Source of the DNA: Flammulina velutipes
Taxonomy: Eukaryota; Basidiomycota; Agaricomycetes; Agaricales; Physalacriaceae
Reading direction: 5' to 3'
NCBI GenBank assembly: GCA_011800155.1
Contig: CM022378.1
Location: 1,736,001-1,800,000, forward strand
Length of the DNA stretch: 64,000 bases
How positions within the stretch are numbered: the stretch's first letter is position 1; each line of letters opens with the position of its first letter. A program made the position numbers and the translations under genes. Positions 58,845 to 64,000 of this stretch are shown here, piece after piece. The notes under the pieces are model-generated. The model searched no databases. It was given only the letters and a program-made list of their open reading frames with translations, and was not told the DNA's origin.

Positions 58845-60065
58845 CAGACCGACGCGGACACCTTACTAACATGTCCTGCCGCCTCGACATCTGGACCCAT
58901 CTTCGCCCGGACACACTCAAGTTTCGAAGGGGGGCAGACTTACGCGACCGGTGGAGCCAATCCTGTGGGGGCGATTCTGACGCATCAGTTATCGTCCTCG
59001 CAGGACCCACCTCGAGTCGACGTCTCGTGTGCTGTGTAGACTTAGCCCGGTTACTAGCTCTTTCTCACGTTGGGATCGAGCGGTCCTCCGGGCGGTCCTA
59101 ATCCGCAGCTTCCAAGCCCCCCGTAAGCTACTGCCGGACTGGCGCATCCATAGTCCGGCAGTGGCGTTGTCGACGACGAGTTTTTTTCCTGGCTAGGAAT
59201 TGGATCTTTGATTGTCTATTGCGTGCAGGCCAGCCGCTTCCCCTTTCCGTCCCCGTCACCTTATACCCGGCAGAGCCTTCTGTCTTCTTGGATGTGGATC
59301 GCCTTGGCCCAGTCTTCGTGGTGTTCTATTGTCCTGTTTTCTTGGGTTATTTAGTTTACTGTTCGCATAATTCTCCAGATATGTTTCTCCCTTCTCCCGG
59401 TATTATACTTCCTATCGTAATGTTATCGTCTAGTCTTGTAATCTCGAGCTCGTAATCTAATATATTAATACGCAACGTTGGGTTCTTTTTGATATCAACA
59501 ACATCAAGAAACGTTGGAAGTTGGATTTATGCATTGTGTGTGTGCGCCACCATTAGTCATCGATTTGGCTCTAGAGACCAGAGTGGGTCCATGCTTCCAC
59601 CAATTGCATCCATCTCAAATTCATCTTTTCTCTCATTCCTGGGTTGATTGCTCGTTTAATCTGGGCTGTACTTTTAAATCGGTTACGGAAATGCTGGCCA
59701 CTGGACTGCTTCACATCTCGGCACTCGATCGAAGATTTGACTGGTTTTCTCTTATGTTATTCCAAGTGCCAGCTGTGTTCCATTATGCCTGTCACGTCTA
59801 TAATCCGCAAATGAACTTGGACGACCAATCATAGGGCGACGGACGACTCGGAAGCGAAGATGAATGGTACATGTTCATTGACTCGTGTCGTTGAGTACTA
59901 CTAGGTATCGTCGTCGACGACGAGCGATGAATGATCGTCATCCTTGCCGATGCTCTGCCAGCTTTACTACCCTACTGGTGCGCGACAGCAAGATGGTATG
60001 TTTGCTATCTCCGACTCCTTCATCTTTAATTTACGAGAACGCACCCTGGACGTCGTGCACGGTTT
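58845..60065 (+). repeat. Hydrophobin upstream duplication, copy A
   Basis: Direct repeat of 62772-64000 at an offset of about 3.93 kb. Long stretches are identical (for example about 59031-59180 against 62958-63107) and others differ by few bases and small indels. It runs into the promoter of hydrophobin 2. The open frames inside (59219-59455, 59514-59834) have no family resemblance. Confidence 0.88.
59127..59165. other. Perfect hairpin in repeat copy A
   Basis: ACTGCCGGACT and AGTCCGGCAGT are exact reverse complements around an 11-base loop. Counting one G-U wobble in RNA, the stem grows to 14 pairs. The identical hairpin is at 63053-63091 in copy B. Confidence 0.8.
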
Positions 60066-60093
60066 GCTCAAACAAAAGTAAGGGTCCTGGAGG

Positions 60094-60101
60094 TATAAAA
60101 G
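60094..60101 (+). promoter_or_regulatory. TATA box of hydrophobin 2
   Basis: TATAAAAG within AGGTATAAAAGCATC, 94 bases upstream of the ATG at 60188, matching the hydrophobin 1 promoter. Confidence 0.7.
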
Positions 60102-60187
60102 CATCAAGAGAACGAACAGTATTCCAACAACCAATTTCACCCTCTCTTCATTGCGCTAGTCAACCTCTCCTCTCCAACATTTTCACC

Positions 60188-61017
<830 letters not shown>

Positions 61018-61332
61018 ATGGCCGACAGTCTTTCTGCGGAATGCTCGCCACTGAAGCAAGAATATGATTCTTGCTTCAACGTCTGGTTCGAAGACTACTT
61101 GGATCGGTCCTCCCGCGGAACCTATTCTAGAGAGAAAGCCGATGAATTTGAGTCGAAGTGCAGAATCCTTTGGATATCCTATAAGGATTGTGTGCAGGTG
61201 CGTTAAGTGCTCGTAGTAGAGCCTCATAATTTACTAACCCGGCGTGTTGTGCAGAAATCTCTGAAGGAGAAAGGACCGGACAATCTGCTGCAGCAGGCGC
61301 GTAAGGAGCATCCTCTTAAAGAACCATCCTGA
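61018..61332 (+). CDS. MDM35: MDM35/TRIAP1-like intermembrane-space protein, 85 aa
   Basis: Twin CX9C protein that binds and protects Ups/PRELI lipid-transfer proteins in the mitochondrial intermembrane space. Exons 61018-61197 and 61255-61332 join to 85 residues. The two CX9C helices are CSPLKQEYDSC and CRILWISYKDC, separated by NVWFEDYLDRSSRGTYSREK and ADEFESK. The C-terminus VQKSLKEKGPDNLLQQARKE with HPLKEPS matches the family well. The start is the first ATG, followed by ADSLSAEC. Import by the Mia40/Erv1 relay is family knowledge. Confidence 0.93.
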
Positions 61333-62034
61333 TACGATAGTGTAGCGGTCGTACTTTGTCTGCCTACGGGAGACTAGCCTGCTGCACACGTCGAGTAAGT
61401 TTTGCCATTCAAAGTCCATTCCTAAGCTGAACCCCAATAGTAACCAAAACCTTCCCAAACCTCCACTCAGCTCATCGCCTGACTCGAAAAGCAACAAAAG
61501 CTCATGAACATCCCAGTCATCACCCTGGATGCCAAGGTAGTCAGCATGAATGCTTCTGTTGAAGATATCGTGGCGAAGGTTGACCGCATTCTGAACTATA
61601 TGTTGAATTGAAAGCTTAGGTAGTAGTTATGCAATGATTCACCGAGTTACACATTGACAGAATGTGCTGGGATTAAAAATTACAAGGGGTATGACTCATT
61701 AGAAATGGTCAGCCGATTTTTTACCACATCATTTCCATCTCTCCTGCTACCATCATCACGCTAGTGTCGAACGACAGAGCTGTGGTGTCGACACTTCCAT
61801 GTCTACTATGTTTTCTACATGCCGCCATGCACCATTTACGGTATCTTTTCCGCCTTCCAATGGGATCAGCGAGTCACCGATAGCACGTCCTGCCATTTCA
61901 ACATCTTCGTATGTAGGATACAGCAGGTGCGTGTTCCTGTCTACTTTCACCAACAATGATGTACTAACATTGCTGGTATGTTATCTGTTCCCAGTGTTTC
62001 TAGGTGGCTGCCCATCGCTAACTTCGATCCAAAC
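61333..62034. other. Intergenic region with a coding-like remnant
   Basis: Contains the short coding-like stretch at 61492-61611 (listed separately) and the start of the degraded gene copy. There is no other supported exon. A frame on the minus strand near 61756-61956 has no resemblance to a family. Confidence 0.35.
61492..61611 (+). pseudogene. Coding-like 3' exon remnant
   Basis: The frame reads QQKLMNIPVITLDAKVVSMN then ASVEDIVAKVDRILNYMLN and stops at 61609-61611. The IPVITLDA...SVEDIVAKVDRIL pattern recalls the last strand and helix of P-loop nucleoside or nucleotide kinases, but the fragment is too short to assign. No matching upstream exons were found, so it is either the end of a gene whose other exons I missed or a relic. 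Confidence 0.3.
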
Positions 62035-62690
62035 ACAATCCGGACGTGATGAGGATTGGCCAACTCCTTATTTTGACTGTGTACCCGCTTCGGTCTCGAA
62101 GAAGAGGATGTGTTCGAAGACGACGGCCAGCGTATGTTGGTTCCCCCGTGAACTCATTCTTCCTCAAACGGATCTTCCTCATCGTCTCTCTCAAGTCACT
62201 ACCTCTATCACCGCCGTCGAGAATACACCGTTCCTTCGCGCAAGATGTTATACGACACGAGTGCTAAGTGATTCCCTTTGCTCTTCTCTGTGTTTGTTTC
62301 TAACTTGCTCATCAGCCCTTGGAAGATTGCCAGTTTCAGTGAAACCCACACGGAGTGGTTCGACGAAACCCAAAGCCATTGGTTCTCTGGCACGAATATC
62401 CAATCGACCAACATTGTTATCCGGTCGTTCGATATCGGCGAAGGAGAACTGGCAACAAGTCAAGGCAGAATCGCTGCGAAAACACACGCCAGCTACCTTG
62501 GGCGCGTTTAGTCCGTGGGTTGAGTGACACCTTGCAGTGGATATTTTGTATGGCACGTTTGCCAATGGGTTGGACGAGTGTCGCATGATCATCGACGATG
62601 CATTTGGTATGTTTTCATTGTCCTTTCGATGCTACTTACTGTATTCTAACTCGTTGATTAGTCACACAAGACTGGGATTAGGCCGATCTG
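62035..62690 (+). pseudogene. Degraded copy of the hypothetical gene at 57382-58755
   Basis: Homology begins near 62090 (GAAGAAGAGG, then GTTCGAAGACGACG) and runs to the last exon (TCACACAAGACTGGGATTAG at about 62661). Against the intact copy it lacks about 330 bp of the middle, carries frameshifting changes, has an 18-bp deletion near 62525 and a TGC-to-TGA change there (GTTGAGTGACAC) that stops the frame. The splice sites of the last intron are still visible. Confidence 0.75.
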
Positions 62691-62771
62691 TTTCTGGATT
62701 CATTCGTTGCTTCTGCTTACTGGTACTACGCCTCTCATCCTAGTCTTCTTCATTAACACTGACTTCCATTC

Positions 62772-64000
62772 CAGACCGACGCGGACACCTTACTAACACG
62801 TCCTGCCGCCTCGACATCTGGACCATCTTCACCCGGACACACTCAAGTTTCGAAGGGGGGCAGCCTTACGCGACTGGTGGAGCCAATCCTGTGTGGGCGA
62901 TTCTGACGCATCAGTTATCGTCCTCGCAGGACCCACCTCGAGTCGACGTCTCGTGTGCTGTGTAGACTTAGCCCGGTTACTAGCTCTTTCTCACGTTGGG
63001 ATCGAGCGGTCCTCCGGGCGGTCCTAATCCGCAGCTTCCAAGCCCCCCGTAAGCTACTGCCGGACTGGCGCATCCATAGTCCGGCAGTGGCGTTGTCGAC
63101 GACGAGTTTCTCCTGGTCAGGAATTGGATTCGTGATTGTCTATTGCGTGCAGGCCAGCCGCTTCCTTTTTCCGTCCCCGTCACCTATACCCGGCAGAGCC
63201 TTCTGTGTTCTTGGATGTGGATCGCCTTGTCCCAGTCTTCGCTATCTGTCTTGGTCTGAATTCTTGGGTTTCTTAGTTTACTGTTCGCATAATTCTCTAG
63301 ATATGTTTCTCCCTTCTCCCGGTATTATACTTCCTATCGTAATGTTATCGTCTAGTATTGTAATCTCGAGCTCTTAATCTAATATCTTAATACGCAACGT
63401 TGGGTTCTTTTTGATATCAACAACATCAAGAAACGTTGGAAGTTGGATTTATGCATTGTGTGTGTGCGCCACTATTAGTCATCGATTTGGCTCTAGAGAC
63501 CAGAGTGGGTCCATGCTTCCACCAATTGCATCCATCTCAAATTCATCTTTTCTCTCATTCCTGGGTTGATTGCTCGTTTAATCTGGGCTGTACTTTTAAA
63601 TCGGTGGCGGAAATGCTGGCCACTGGACCGCTTCGCGTCTCGGGACTCGATCGATGATTTGACTGTTTTTCTCTTACGACTGTTATTGCAAGGGCCAGCT
63701 GTCTTCCATTGGAGCTGTCATGTCTATAATCCGGTAAAGACCTTGAACGACCAATCGTAGGGCGACGAACGACTCCGAACCGAAAATGCATGGTATGTGT
63801 TCATGGAAATTATTACCCTCGTGTCGTTAAGTAGCAGGTATCGTCGCCGTCGACGAGCGATGAATGATCGACATCCTTGGCGATGCTCTGCCAGCTCTGC
63901 TACCCTACTGGTGCGTGACAGCAACACGGTGTGTTTGATAACTCCTTTATGTTCTATTTACGAGAACGCACCCTCTTCCGTGGGACGTCGTGCACGGTCT
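62772..64000 (+). repeat. Hydrophobin upstream duplication, copy B, runs off the window
   Basis: Homologous to copy A over its whole length, including the CGCCAC element (63471), GAGCGATGAATGATCG (about 63856), TTTACGAGAACGCACC (about 63957) and GGACGTCGTGCACGGT near the last bases. In copy A the same point is about 125 bases before the hydrophobin ATG. Confidence 0.88.
63053..63091. other. Perfect hairpin in repeat copy B
   Basis: Same 11-bp perfect stem and 11-base loop as at 59127-59165, with no base change. Confidence 0.8.

Noticed and set aside
59514..59834. Open frame repeated at 63436-63657 as a duplicated small gene
   Set aside because: The frame is kept only because the two copies are nearly identical DNA; the diverged hydrophobin 1 upstream copy keeps the DNA blocks but not the frame.
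62035..62690. Second functional copy of the hypothetical gene
   Set aside because: An internal loss, frame breaks and the TGA at about 62525 make a working product unlikely.

Overview
The window is nuclear DNA of a filamentous basidiomycete, most likely a gilled mushroom (Agaricomycetes). The signs are short introns of about 45-60 bp with GT..AG ends and CTRAY-like branch points, many of them per gene; class I hydrophobins; a FunK1 protein kinase; F-box proteins of the agaric type; a DUF6533 membrane protein; and a copper-thionein-like metallothionein. I saw no tRNA, rRNA, CRISPR or intact transposon. Coordinates were worked out by hand from splice signals and family knowledge; starts and single introns may be off.

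Left part (1-12.2 kb): an NRAMP metal transporter cut by the window edge, the RAD17 checkpoint clamp loader, a tiny Cys-rich protein gene with a 12-nt micro-exon, an F-box-like gene, and an O-methyltransferase with a long disordered tail. From 12.2 to 17.3 kb there is no convincing protein gene, only a 1.8-kb stretch full of splice-like signals with a duplicated unit, and a 20-bp tandem repeat.

Middle (17.3-49.7 kb): an MFS transporter, a Zn2Cys6 transcription factor close to a fasciclin cell-surface protein, an aldehyde dehydrogenase, an RTA1-like membrane protein divergent from a 37-residue metallothionein, a DUF6533 protein, exportin-1 (CRM1), a single-exon F-box/LRR-type protein, a PIN-like auxin efflux carrier, and a divergent pair of FAD-dependent oxidoreductase and amino acid permease. 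The shared promoter of that pair is packed with GATA-factor sites, including a 16-bp palindrome, so the two are probably a nitrogen-controlled uptake and catabolism pair.

Right part (50-64 kb): a hydrophobin region. Two close hydrophobin paralogues lie about 10 kb apart in opposite orientation, with methylthioadenosine phosphorylase, a FunK1-like kinase, an MDM35 homologue and hypothetical genes between or beside them. Their promoters and flanks are homologous. A third copy of the promoter block ends exactly at the right edge, which predicts a third hydrophobin just outside. The block carries a degraded copy of a neighbouring gene and a near-identical non-coding spacer with a long perfect hairpin.

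Across the whole window a short near-palindromic motif, core GTGCGCCACA and looser core CGCCACA, recurs between genes far more often than chance. It matches no element I can name and is the best candidate for an undescribed feature.
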